From positions 124,001-188,000 of the forward strand of contig VXCM01000270.1 in NCBI GenBank assembly GCA_014773175.1: a stretch of 64,000 nucleotides of DNA, given 5' to 3'. Made by a program: the position numbers and the translations under genes. Each line of letters begins with the position of its first letter. The first letter of the stretch is position 1. The DNA is from Lucifuga dentata (taxonomy: Eukaryota > Chordata > Actinopteri > Ophidiiformes > Bythitidae). Positions 50,586 through 60,283 of this stretch are shown piece after piece. Below the pieces are notes generated by a model, which was not told where the DNA came from, made no database searches, and saw only the letters and a list, made by a program, of their open reading frames with translations.

Positions 50586-53016
50586 TTCTCTGGGCAGTAC
50601 TGTACCTTTAGGTGAGGCATGGTTATTCTTGCTGGGCATCCTGCTCGGAAGAGGGCTGGCGCTATGGTTGGGCTGGATGTGGGGGGTAAAAAACGGAGGG
50701 AAGCTAATGAAAGAAGGGAGAAAGGCAGCAGCTCCTCTACCATGGGCTTCAGCAGCTCGCCACCACTCTATAAGAGAGGAGAGGAGAGGAGAGGAGAAGA
50801 GAAGAGAAGAGAAGAGAAGAGAAGAGAAGAGAAGAGAAGAGAAGAGATGTGATTTGTGAAGTCAACCAATCAGTGCTGCAGTGCCTATTTTTCTCCAATC
50901 CTGAAGTTCCCCTGATCTTACCAGAGAGGGCTCCTAGCTGTGGATGGGCAGCCAGGGCGGCTGACATGCCCAGGGAGCCCAGGCCTCCAAACTCAGGCCT
51001 GCCTGCTCCGGCAGTGTAGAGGGCTCCAAAGGCTGGGTGGTTAACCAGAGGGAAGGCACTTGACAATGTGGAGCCAATGAAGGGCTGCTCTCCTGCTGCG
51101 CCAAACAGACGGCCTGAGGAGGATGAGGGGTGTCCAGATGTTTTCATATTCAATCCATAACAAAAGACATTATCATTTTGTCATTGTGTGCATAGCAACA
51201 CAATGACAAAATGATACAGAGTAAACAATTGGAGATAGGTTCTCGACTTTCTTGAAAGATAGTGATTTTGATTAGGTCTGTTTCTGATCAATACCCAATC
51301 TCTTTTGTGCCATTCCAGGGAAAATGTACCGTAGAAGAAAAATGATGCTGGTGGTAGAAATTTTGACAGATCAGTATCTGAGTTTCCTGCCAAACTTTAA
51401 GCAATAAAACTAAAAAGCCAGTCCTTCAACAGCTGTCAGCCTGACTTTGCTATACGACTGTTCGCATACTGACCGAACAATTTGACATTGTACAATTGAA
51501 AGATGAACTTCAACTTCAATACGAGAGATGGATCTTGTTTTAAACTCTGGTGTGTATTCGCTTCTGACTTTGCTTCACTATTTGCACAGAATGAAGATTA
51601 TTTTTGACATAGAAATGGCAGTATTTGTGCAGCGGAGAGTGATATCCGTGTCACTCACCTTGCTGCCAGCACTCCCAGCGCCTTGGTCAGCACGAAAGGA
51701 GTGCCAATGTAGCAACGCACATCATCAGGAAGCAGAATGCATTGTGCTGACATTTTGCCATGCAATCGCCATTCTGCCCAGATCGTAGCACGATTTTAAA
51801 ACTGTGTCACACAACTCGGGTAATTGCTCTGCGCTGGTAATTAACTGCTCCTCCGTTGTTCTGCTTTCGTCACATACAGCTACTCTCTCATTGCTTGCAT
51901 GTTGGAAAGGTTGCCAGCAAACAGGTCAAAGTTGAATGTGGTTGAACTTTGAGCATGGCAGCAGCAGCAGAGGGGAAAATCTGAGCAGTGCGCACTGGTC
52001 AAGATTTCGTCGCCGCAAGGTTGGGAGTTACCGCTCAGCATCCAATACGCAAGAATGTAACGGCCAGCTCAGCGCTTATTACGTTAAAACACCGTAACAG
52101 CACTTCTATCACCATCTATTGTCCCAGTGCTGACTTTGTATACTGTGCTTATTTTGTTAGATAATGAGAAGATTTTTTACTCACTGAGCTCATGATGTAC
52201 AGACTGACAGGGTGTGAAAGAAAGATTTTAAATCGCTTCTGACAATTTTCCAAATCAATTTGGGCTGTAAAATAATAAAATTGAGGGAAAAGAGGAGCGT
52301 CTGCTTTCTATTTGTGTATTTTAATTTTACACTGCAGATTACTGTAAAGGTAGTCGTTGTATAACAGATGACAGGCAGCCTTTTGCTCTAGCATGATGTT
52401 TATCTTCCAAACAACATTTAAATTACACATTTTGTCATCATCCAATTTCAATGCATGACTCTTTGTGTAGCGATACTTTTCCAGCATCAGCTGAGTGTCA
52501 GAATTTGCTTCACTGTGACAATGACTGCATATTCTTGGTGAGAAAATGGCAGTGTGTATATAAGGTGTCTAAAGCTAACCTCTTTCTGTGCTTTTGGCAT
52601 TCAATTTCAGCACAGAAGAATACTTCATCAACATCATCATCGCCTAGCATTTTCCTGAGCACAATCATTTCTGGCAGGAGCGACTGCCACGTATTACCTC
52701 CTCCCAGAGTCAGATGCAATTTGGTCTGAGCATATTTCATGCAAATTCAATTTCTATTCCAGAAAAAGAGAGCGGGCCTGCTTGATTCCTCTGCATAAGT
52801 CAGGTAATACACATGCAAAAAAAGTGATGACTGAAGAAAAGGAAAGTGTTGAGCATGGAGCAGATGAAAATGTCAAACTAGTATACACTTGCACACGCCG
52901 CAAAAATGTAAAACGCAGTGACACTGGAGCACAGTGTTTTTGCACTAATGCAGTCCAGGATCTGATTAACCAGAGTGAGACTTTATACAGTAGGGCCCAT
53001 TATGTTCTACACCAAC

Positions 53017-53066
<50 letters not shown>

Positions 53067-54355
53067 CTGGAATCATTCTACAGATGCATCACAGAGAGCT
53101 TTTTTAAGTGGAAATCAAAGTCCAGCACTGAAAGGATGCTGAAATTATTCTACAGATGCATGATTATTTTTTTAAGTGGAAATCAAAGTGTAAAAAAAAA
53201 AAGAGGTTATGCAGCCAGAAACAAAGGTTTCCCAGCATGCCAGCAATGTGACGTATGGGCGCGTAGCCCTTTGTGTTGTCTTCAAGGCCCCTCTCTGCCA
53301 CAGCGCCGCAAAATCTGTCTTTTGAATGTCATTAGAATATGCTGAATATGTAGAGCCTGCCTTGCCAAAGTCAGCTAGCGGATACGAAGATAAACGACTG
53401 CAATGCACCCCCAGAAAGGCCAGCCACAGCATTCACTTATGCCTGGGGTGCCCACCTCTCCCCCCTTACCCCCCTCTCCACACACCCCTTTCCTTTCCAG
53501 GCAACACAAAGTGACATCTGCAAATGCCTTTTCAATATTAATGCAGGATTCCAGAAGGCGAATAATTAAATCTGAAAATTTGAAGCGAGAAAGAAGCATG
53601 GCAAAGACATACCTAGGATTACCTACTCTCTCTCTCTCACTCTGTGCCTTTCTCTCAGTCTCTCTCTCCATCGCCCTCTCTCTCATTCCGTTTCAATCCT
53701 TCCTCCACTCTGACAAACTGCACCGCCTGCTTTTTTCATGTTTGGATGCTGCCGAAGGGGGATTAATTTGTTGTTTGTTGCAGTCAATCAAATTTCCACA
53801 GACAGATTTAAGTTAATTGCATCCGTGAGTTGATCCCAGAAGGAAAGAGTGCTACAAGCACCGATCAGCTTTTATTCTCCAAGTGATATCCTCATCAATG
53901 ACAAGCAGCCTCTGCCAACCCCCCCACCACCACCATGCACACACACAAACACACGTATGGAAAACAGGAAAGAGACAGAGAGAGAAAAGGATAGAGAGAG
54001 AGAGAGAGAAGAGTCCTTGCACATTTGAATGTTTCTTAGATTTTTTTTTTAACTGTTATTGGCACATTGGCAAAGGACCTTGAATCAATGCCTGCATATT
54101 CTCTGATGATCCTGTAAATCTGCAACATAAAACTACTGATGAAATGTTACCTGCCTACACAAAAGACTTGACGCATTCATGTTGATCTGGTTTAGATTTT
54201 TTTTTCCCCTTTTAATTATGATACTTGGATGCAGTAAAACGACTTCATCTGTTCAGGCTTCTGCATGTCTGTGTTTGGATGCTTGTGTTTGGATGCTTGT
54301 ATATGTATATGAATCTTCATTTCTGTCAGAGCTAAGATAACACCACTATATATAT

Positions 54356-54403
<48 letters not shown>

Positions 54404-55140
54404 TCTCACAGAAGACAGAAAAAATAGCAATCTGAGAAAATGTTACATATATATCATATATATCATTAAATGTTCTGGTTAGGTTACAGTGAACAAGGCA
54501 TTTCATACAAAAAGAATGTCTTGCTTTATTCTCACAGAGCGCAGCGGAACTTCAGAGCTAACGGCCTGCCTCTCAGCATTTCATCTGACGCTCAGGCCAA
54601 AATCGCTTATCTAGAAAATCTGAGCACACGTAATGGCACAGAGGAATAAGAAAGATGTATAATGCATAAGAAGGATATGCTTCTAATGGCTTCTTCGTTG
54701 GAACAACACTGAGGATACAAAGACAAAACCAGGGGCTTTAATTTGGTTTCTTTTTTCTTCTTCTCATAGAAGACAGAAAAAAAAACAATCTGAGAAAAGC
54801 TACATGTTTTCCCTGACCAGTGCAATCGTGAATGTGCGTGTGTGTGCATGTTTGTGTGCATATGTGTGTGTGTCTATAGTGGCCCCATGAAAAGACATTA
54901 AGATATGAGGAGAAAGCGAGTATGAGCAAAAGATTCACTCACTTTCACAGCAGACATTTGAAAAACACACAGATACACACTTACACACACACTCACACAC
55001 ATATACAAACACACATAAATATACATAGCCCTCTTTGCCTAATGGCTTTGACCAATACACAGAAAGAAGGCTGAATGCTGGATAGGGCTGACTAGACACT
55101 GAGTGGCTGACAAATGTTAAATCATGCAGACAGAGACTCA

Positions 55141-55180
<40 letters not shown>

Positions 55181-55813
55181 CACGCACGCACGAACACGCA
55201 TATGCACGTGCACAGTGTCGTGCTGAGTCTGACTCTGAGGCAGCTGGAGCCGGGGAGCTGAAGGTTGTCAGGAGACATGGTGAAGCATGTGTGTGTTTCT
55301 CACACAAAAGAGCCCCCTAATTGTTTGGGATTCATTAATGCAGCAGCTTTTCAATTGCAACCCAAGCTGTCAGGAAAAAAAAATGCTTGTAGCTGGGAGA
55401 GAGGTGTATTCACACAGGCTGCAAAATAACTGTATAATTAATACTGGAAAAACTCTTCTCTCGCGGAAAAAGGAGGAGGATTCTGAATGCAAGCGAGACA
55501 TGAAGGTGACCATATGTGGCGCGTTTTTATGGTTATATGGAAACGATTTGCAATACATGGCAGAATTTTAATCCTATGTACATTGTGTTTAAGAGACACG
55601 GACTGACAGAAAAAGAGGGAAAGGGTGTCTCTTACCAGAGGTGCTGAGGGTGGATCCCAGTGTTGAGGGGCTTGGGGCCAGGCTGCTCTTAGAGTGGGGA
55701 GCAGGGGATGATGAAGAGGAGGAGGAGGACGAAGAAGAAGAGGCCGCAGGGGAGGAGGTGCGAGCAGCAGACAGGGTGGGCGCAGGGGAGGCCAGCCGCT
55801 CTCCAGACTCCAT
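26613..55813 (-). CDS. BAZ2B: BAZ2B (bromodomain adjacent to zinc finger 2B), complete coding region
   Basis: Chromatin reader of the BAZ/ISWI-associated family, nuclear. I reconstruct 36 exons by GT/AG borders and phase, from ATG 55811-55813 to stop 26613-26615. The full exon list is spread over the domain entries that follow. Total is about 2,400 residues, somewhat longer than the human protein (about 2,170). Order: Ser/acidic N-terminus, MBD/TAM, two AT-hooks, highly charged helix, DDT, WHIM/WSD, second Ser/Pro-rich linker, PHD finger, bromodomain. BAZ2A is the paralogue; the MESGERL start, the GEWWR-like motif and the neighbourhood favour BAZ2B. One exon edge (44567) is lost at an assembly N. 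Confidence 0.95.
28441..29225. mobile_element. TTAA-flanked inverted-repeat element, copy 3, with an internal AT foldback
   Basis: Flanked by TTAA (28437-28440 and 29226-29229). Ends read AGGACAATATCACTG and, on the other strand, AGGACCATATTGGCGATTTT then GCATGTTTAAG. The body aligns to the reverse complement of copy 1 (TTTCCTACCTTCCAGACT, CTATTAAAATCAACTTG, GTATGTCTCC plus AGCCCC). Right arm carries about 230 bases of TATA/CATA repeat. In a BAZ2B intron. Confidence 0.75.
28956..29192. repeat. Palindromic TATACATG/TATATA repeat
   Basis: Alternating pyrimidine-purine sequence of mostly TATATA, ATACATGT and ATACGTAT units. Many segments are self-complementary, so it could extrude a cruciform. 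Six-frame Tyr/Ile-rich frames here are artefacts of the repeat. Confidence 0.9.
29456..29809 (-). CDS. BAZ2B: BAZ2B PHD-finger exons
   Basis: Exon 29674-29809 encodes a helical lead-in ([30 protein letters not shown]). Exon 29456-29602 (49 codons) holds the [43 protein letters not shown] and WYCPACIS, with the Cys4-His-Cys3 zinc ligands intact. PHD fingers of this class read the histone H3 tail. Confidence 0.96.
30383..32780 (-). CDS. BAZ2B: BAZ2B central linker exons
   Basis: Exons 31960-32780, 31613-31865, 31337-31492, 30797-30957 and 30383-30702. The first is Ser/Pro/Lys-rich with [14 protein letters not shown]. Then come [54 protein letters not shown] and [20 protein letters not shown]. 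Donor choice at the end of exon 30797 is ambiguous (30797 or 30803, differing by Val-Lys); homology favours 30797. Confidence 0.92.
33198..35176 (-). CDS. BAZ2B: BAZ2B WHIM/WSD exons
   Basis: Exons 35102-35176, 34793-35024, 34633-34695, 33198-33342. They read [20 protein letters not shown], an acidic stretch [40 protein letters not shown] and [20 protein letters not shown] then [20 protein letters not shown]. The DRYRRRYW motif is the conserved end of the WSD region. The acidic exon differs in composition from its neighbours. Confidence 0.93.
33970..34341. mobile_element. Tc1/mariner-like MITE
   Basis: Left arm CAGGCCAGAAGTTTGAGACC then ACCCCCAGATTTA; right arm on the opposite strand reads CAGGTCAGAAGTTTGAGGCC then ACCCCCAGATTTA. 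About 37-base inverted termini around 370 bp, no transposase, TA-rich ends. Sits in a BAZ2B intron between 33342 and 34633. Confidence 0.75.
35486..35537 (+). repeat. (TG)n microsatellite
   Basis: About 26 TG units in a BAZ2B intron. Confidence 0.95.
35720..36653 (-). CDS. BAZ2B: BAZ2B DDT-domain exons
   Basis: Exons 36399-36653 and 35720-35943. The first has [40 protein letters not shown] and [20 protein letters not shown], the DDT fold. The second has [20 protein letters not shown] and [20 protein letters not shown] (WHIM1-like). In related complexes DDT-WHIM modules bind ISWI ATPase and linker DNA. Confidence 0.94.
36016..36105 (+). repeat. Fish interspersed repeat fragment (same family as 5146-5262)
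   Basis: CAGTGGTGAAGAAGTGCTCA then AATCCTTTACTGATGTAAAA and GGTCCTGCATT match a dispersed teleost repeat that starts CAGTGGTGGAAGAAGTA. It runs into a poly-T tract with an N at 36131. Class (hAT-like) is from memory. Confidence 0.55.
37162..42450 (-). CDS. BAZ2B: BAZ2B charged-helix exons, including a 33-nt microexon
   Basis: Exons 42358-42450, 41965-42026, 41585-41650, 40834-40899, 39952-39996, 39617-39649, 37653-37718, 37162-37302. They encode one long Glu/Lys/Arg/Gln-rich helix: [126 protein letters not shown] and [20 protein letters not shown]. Likely a coiled coil or single alpha helix just before DDT. The last six are phase 0-0. Confidence 0.93.
38780..39010 (-). other. Unexplained intronic ORF with two hydrophobic segments
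   Basis: A 76-codon frame in a BAZ2B intron, on the same strand. It holds two hydrophobic stretches, [20 protein letters not shown] and [19 protein letters not shown], separated by a short polar loop, with a charged N-terminus. I do not recognise it. It could be chance, a degraded coding exon or a nested gene. No promoter or polyadenylation evidence. Confidence 0.25.
40290..40700. repeat. Degraded dispersed fish repeat (DNA-transposon remnant)
   Basis: Blocks such as GAAGTCCCTTTTGCAGTGAT, GGGGCCTCATATAGACAGAT, ATGAGCCTTTCAAAATCAAG and GGGGTCTGAATATTTTTTAA resemble a well-known teleost repeat containing GGGTCTGAATACTT. Limits and class are uncertain. Confidence 0.45.
42656..42878 (-). CDS. 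BAZ2B: BAZ2B AT-hook exon
   Basis: 223 nt, phase 0-1. Encodes [20 protein letters not shown] followed by two AT-hooks, GRRGRPPN and RRKGRPPN, which bind the minor groove of AT-rich DNA. Ends in [13 protein letters not shown], the start of the charged helix. Confidence 0.93.
43489..43509 (+). repeat. (GA)n microsatellite
   Basis: Short GA run (CT on the BAZ2B strand) ending about 15 bases from the donor of exon 43524-43625. Confidence 0.85.
43524..44823 (-). CDS. BAZ2B: BAZ2B MBD/TAM domain exons
   Basis: Exons 44763-44823 ([17 protein letters not shown]), 44463 to about 44566 ([20 protein letters not shown] then [14 protein letters not shown]) and 43524-43625 ([34 protein letters not shown]). 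This is the TAM/methyl-CpG-binding-like fold of BAZ2 proteins; related TAM domains bind nucleic acid rather than methylated CpG. The 5' edge of the middle exon, expected to encode Gly-Trp just before Arg-Glu-Thr-Arg, is missing at an N (44567) set in a poly-A run. Confidence 0.9.
45729..46912 (-). CDS. BAZ2B: BAZ2B acidic-region exons
   Basis: Exons 46159-46912 and 45729-46001. The first has [19 protein letters not shown] and [12 protein letters not shown], then a short repeat of IPGV units and a long acidic run ([20 protein letters not shown]). The second begins [20 protein letters not shown] and ends at donor GTAATA. The weak donor GTTGGT at 46158 is required by phase. Confidence 0.9.
48717..49343 (-). 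CDS. BAZ2B: BAZ2B Ser/Pro-rich exon
   Basis: 627 nt, phase 0-0. Encodes a Ser/Pro/Lys-rich, presumably disordered segment with [20 protein letters not shown], which matches the family, and a helical end [14 protein letters not shown]. No folded domain. Confidence 0.9.
49484..51113 (-). CDS. BAZ2B: BAZ2B N-terminal exons 2-5
   Basis: Exons 50922-51113 ([20 protein letters not shown], then [19 protein letters not shown]), 50606-50767 ([20 protein letters not shown]), 49811-50007 ([14 protein letters not shown]) and 49484-49696 ([18 protein letters not shown] then a long Asp/Glu run). Phases are 1-1, 1-1, 1-0, 0-0. The EWWR block is a BAZ2B hallmark. The rest is low complexity and probably disordered. 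Confidence 0.92.
50550..50584 (+). repeat. (TG)n microsatellite (CA on BAZ2B strand)
   Basis: About 17 TG units, starting about 20 bases inside the intron after the donor of BAZ2B exon 50606-50767. Confidence 0.95.
50606..50767 (-). CDS. BAZ2B: BAZ2B EWWR exon, in-frame cassette candidate
   Basis: 162-nt, phase 1-1 exon. On the gene strand its acceptor (CTTATAG) is preceded by some 75 bases of TCTTC/CTC repeat, and its donor (AAAG|GTACAG) is followed about 20 bases later by about 17 CA units. Skipping would leave the frame intact. Confidence 0.9.
50773..50847 (+). repeat. (GAGGA)/(GAAGA) microsatellite
   Basis: Purine-rich pentamer repeat. On the BAZ2B strand it is a long TCTTC/TCCTC pyrimidine tract directly before the acceptor at 50768. 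Confidence 0.95.
51114..55635. other. BAZ2B first coding intron
   Basis: 4.5 kb between coding exons 1 and 2. It holds CA/TG repeats at 53022-53061, 54360-54390 and 55143-55178, and unique AT-rich blocks (for instance 52490-52760 with an ATGCAAAT octamer; 53510-53600). No coding exon recognised. Confidence 0.55.
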
Positions 55814-55815
55814 AT
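55636..55815 (-). CDS. BAZ2B: BAZ2B first coding exon
   Basis: The start ATG follows a splice acceptor (TTTGACAG|AT), so at least one non-coding 5' exon lies upstream. The protein starts [26 protein letters not shown] is the family start. A run of about a dozen serines follows (TCN codons), then [19 protein letters not shown]. Ends phase 1 at donor GTAAGA. Confidence 0.93.
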
Positions 55816-58179
55816 CTGTCAAACACAATCCAATCAGCAGGGTTACAATAGCAAAGCACACCCACCCATATACACAAACACACACACACACACACCAATA
55901 CATACTCTCACACCTACACAACATGTCCTAGGACACACACACAAATGCACACCATGTCCCGCCACTCTCCCTTTCACATCTCACTTCCCCTGAACAATAT
56001 TTCTATTTAACCACGTTCATTGGCTCCCAGCCTCTATTGATTCTATATGTGCAGGGAAAGAGGATGACATGTTTAAGGACTCTGATACTGGACAACAAAG
56101 CAGGTTTACAGCAAACAGCAGTGTTGAGAAAGTAGTCCGAACCTGGGAAGATGCTTGAAACGGAGAGGTAGATAATTACCAAGAGCTCAATCTTGTGAGG
56201 ATGAAGTGGGAAGTTAAGAATGAGGAGGGTTGGTATAAAACTCAAAACAAAATTAACAAGTAATACACTTTTTCTCTGTGTTCTTCTCTCTCTCTCACTC
56301 AAACACACACACACATACACACATGCACAGAACAATCCCATTCAACACCTGCGTTTGACAATCAAGATCCCTTTACACCCCCTTTACAAAAAGAATTTTA
56401 TTTAGTTTTAAGAGCTTTATTGAGCCCTTTAAAGGCAACATTGCTCCTGGCGTCCTTTCTATTGAAACCAGAAGTAAATGGAGAGCCTTTTAGATGAAGG
56501 GTGCATTAACCACAACGTAGCTTTCCATTATCAGCCTCACAGAGTCACCATGCCAGCCATTAGCAACAAAATAACAACATAAACCCTCAGAAGAAACATT
56601 TGGCCGTTCTGCAGCCAAATATTTTACTTACATTACTCAACTTTAATCCTCTTTTGCTTACAACCAAAAACACAACATGGCTGTGCCCACACACCTGCAA
56701 ACTTGCACCATCAAACAAACACATTTCAAAAACTCATGAATTTACATGCACACGTGTACACACACATTCAAACTCACCCCCACATGTAACACTGCAGACA
56801 CACAAAATCACCTCCCCTGTCTATCACATCACAACCTGAGTCCCTTTCTCTCTCCTCTTTTTCCATATCCCTCTGCCTGACACTAATCCAGGACTGAAAA
56901 TCCCCTTCAAAAGCACAGTTTGTAGATTGTGTTTTACAGGCAGGCTTTGTTATTGTGTCATTACACATAAACAGTCTCTGCTTCCACCTCTCCTTCCTTC
57001 CCTCTCTCCTGCTACCCCTCCACCACCCTCCTCCCTCTCTCCTCTGCAGTGGGAGCAGAGCCACTGATTAAATCTCTGAGACAAAAGCTGCTATCCTCTG
57101 AATATCAAGTATCAGCCTTTCGCCAGGAGCAACATTGACAAGAGAGAGGGGGAGAGAGAGAGGGAAAGAGGGAGAGAGAGGCGCAGATGACAAGAAAACC
57201 TGCTGCAGTCCATGGGGAGGAGGCTGGTGTGCCATCGGACTTGGGCAGCCATGACTGCCATTGCGGCAGTGAAAAGATGGCGGGTGTGTAATTATGTGCA
57301 AGGTCAAAGGTCCTTCAGATGGTTTTGCATGCACAGTGACAAGGATGTTGGTTAAAGAGCAAAATTATTGGCCAGAGTGCTAAATAACTGAGCATTACCC
57401 GAAATAATTTGAGGTTGAGTGAAGCTGTGTGTTTAGAATCTCAACCAAAAACCTTACCTTTATTTTGTTTTTGCGTGAATGGCTGTCACACTTTGCACTC
57501 TCTTACTTCTGCTGTCATGCTTTAAATGTCAGGTTGGGGAGGGGGGGGTGAAAAAATGGATTCTTTCACATAATAAAATAGAGTGATGTTGATGGTTGCT
57601 CCTGACAAGAAGTATCATTAGAAGTGTGATGAAAATGGAGAGGAGCTGTGGCCCTTCATAATTATCATAATGCACATGAAAACAAAAGGCTCGTGTCTCA
57701 GAGGACGAGCAAGCTTATGTGGTGTCAGCTGGTAAGTGAAGCGGATCATTCCATACCTTTTCAGAGGAAAGGGGAAAAAAAAACCAGTGAGAGAAAGAAT
57801 GCAAAAAAGAAAAACAAAGAAAGATTGAAGGAGAAAGGATAAGTGAGAGAATACGCTCTGATTTTGTCAAAAAAAAAAAAAAANAAAAAAAAAAAAAAGA
57901 CTTAGAAAAAAGGAAAATAGTGGAGAAGATGAAGGACAGGCTGTAAACCATTCCTGTCATTTCTCAATATCTGCACTTAATGCCTCGCCTTGTCAAAACG
58001 TGATGATGTGAACAGAATTGATTTCCCCCTAACAAACAACAAAAAAGCAATCCCTCCTTTGCAGAGGTGTAAAGCAGAGCTACCCTCCCCCTCATCTCCT
58101 CTCATCTCTCACAATCTCTCAAAGGGCCTCTTTCTGGGATGAGAGACAGAGAGAGAAAGGACAGCGGGAAAAAAAAAAA

Positions 58180-58520
58180 AAACTGCGAGCAAGTCCATCT
58201 TCCTTCAACAACCACAAACTGATCACTTAGTGCAATTAAATCTAATAACAATAATAAGATTGAGCTCAACAATGTACCACCAAATGCACAGCCACAACAA
58301 TGATTGCTACAATAATGGAGCGCCAAGGTATTTAAGGATCCAATCCTGACTTAATTATGAGAAATTAAAATGGATTTAGCATCAGAATTAGCTTGATTTT
58401 ATAGGTAATTAATGGCGCACCACAGTGGCGGTATAAGGCGAGCGTTATAATCTCCGTGAACGACTAAATCAATTTGACTTGAACAACGCCAACCAATCAA
58501 CACGGAGCTGCACGACCAGA
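58180..58520. promoter_or_regulatory. Candidate conserved non-coding element
   Basis: Unique sequence dense in homeodomain-type motifs (TGCAATTAAATC, ATTAGCTTGATTTTATAGG, GGTAATTAATGG) without microsatellite or coding character. Such blocks are often enhancers in developmental loci. Weak support without alignment. Confidence 0.25.
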
Positions 58521-58964
58521 AAAAGCAGGTCTCGCAGATGCAAAAAGAGGGAGAATTTATGCTAATAGCTGAACTATGATTTATAAGATGTGTTCTAGCA
58601 CCGGATTCACAGTCACGTCCACAAACACAACACAGCACCCAGCTGTCAACGCATGCAGTTAATAGTTGCTGGATGCAATGGCCCTTCAGGAGATAGTGTA
58701 GCTATAAACGGCTCTGCGGTTTTATGATTGCATGTGGCCTTCATATAGGAGCCTTCACATGTCAGCATCATCTGAAAGGAGGGCGTCGCTGTAGAACTGT
58801 GCAAAGGAGAGGCGGTGTGCATTTGGTGTGTGTGTGCGCGATGGTTGTGTAGCTTGGTATGTGGCTTTCCATCACACATTTGTTTTGTGGTCTGTGTTGC
58901 GTGTGTAACTGTGCCTGCTTAAGAATGCAGTGGTTTCAGAGCTGCCAATATGGGTGCCTATAGA

Positions 58965-58968
<4 letters not shown>

Positions 58969-59011
<43 letters not shown>
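58969..59011 (+). repeat. (TG)n microsatellite
   Basis: About 21 TG units upstream of BAZ2B. Confidence 0.95.
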
Positions 59012-59012
<1 letters not shown>

Positions 59013-59525
59013 ACAACCTCAAACTATTCAACCTCCTGTGTGTGTCCCTCTCCTGCCCCTTTTCCTCACTGCTCCTTCAACACACAGGCACTCACGCCCA
59101 CACGCAGAAAACACACACGTACACACACAGTAACAGATGGCTGATACTAACTGAGATAATCCACCAACAGAGTCATCAGCATGGATCAGTGGTAATCAGA
59201 GTGTGGACACAATGTCTCTTCTCCAGCCCTAATGGAAGGAGTGCCTGGCGCAAGAGAAGGGAAATGCATTATTCCCTGTGATGCCCTGACCTCATTCAAA
59301 GACACACGGTGGCTCCCAGCTCTCTTTCTTTTTCACCCGCCGACAAAGACTGTATCAACACCGCTTCTGTAACACTCACTCTCTCTCTCCTCCAGATCTC
59401 CTGCTTTCCACTTTTTATTGTGATCTACTATCATATCAAACGCCGACCTCTATTTAGCTCTGTGCTACTGAAAGCAGCTAACAAGAGAAATGTCAGCGTA
59501 GCAAGAAGCATGCCATGATGACCAT

Positions 59526-59656
59526 AAACGAATCGGAATGAGTAATCCAACATTAGCATTTCTAGTTTAATCTATATATATGGGGGGGGGNAAACGAATC
59601 GGAATGAGTAATCCAACATTAGCATTTCTAGTTTAATCTATATATATGGGGGGGGG
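59526..59656. other. Duplicated flanks at an assembly join
   Basis: Bases 59526-59590 are repeated exactly at 59592-59656, separated only by N at 59591. Same signature as the TANC1 joins. An unmerged overlap, not a biological tandem repeat. Confidence 0.85.
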
Positions 59657-60224
59657 TCAGTGCTGTTTGTAGCTCATTTTGTTTGGGAATGCCCAGTGAA
59701 AACATATTGGTTTGTTTGGATATTAACGTTTCCAATAAATGAGACGGAAACTGACAATGCTTGTGTCATATCCAGAAGCTCCTCTGGACTCCATGGTTAC
59801 TAGGTGACAAACTGTTTATCAATTCGCATGAATCACTCCTTGGAAAACGGGTGTTGTTGCCACACACACACAAACACAGAGACAGACAGTAGTTTTCTAT
59901 TAAACATGGGTGTACATGTATGTGTGAGTAAATGAGATCATTGATGCTGACTGAATGAGCCAGCATGTCTTTTATTTCTGACCTTGTGTGTTGCTCAGAC
60001 TCACTGGTTGAGCACTCTTTCTGTTTGTGTATGCTCGTTTGAGTGTGTGTTTTTGCAGGCACGACATGTGCTTATAGATGTGCATGTTTGTACTTTGCAT
60101 GCTTGTTGGCAATGAACACTAACTGAGCAAGATCATCTTGCTTATAGCGGAGCGCACGCACAAGCTTGCTTGACCCCTTTTCTCCTCCCCTCCTCCCTTC
60201 ATCCCTCCCCTCCCTGCATGCACN

Positions 60225-60279
<55 letters not shown>
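60225..60279 (+). repeat. (CA)n microsatellite
   Basis: About 27 CA units preceded by an assembly N at 60224; true length unknown. Confidence 0.95.

Positions 60280-60283
<4 letters not shown>

Noticed and set aside
52782..53345. 187-codon + strand frame
   Set aside because: Runs through a CA microsatellite and has no recognisable domain or codon signature.
59526..59656. Tandem direct repeat or CRISPR-like unit
   Set aside because: Two exact copies separated by one N are an unmerged contig overlap.
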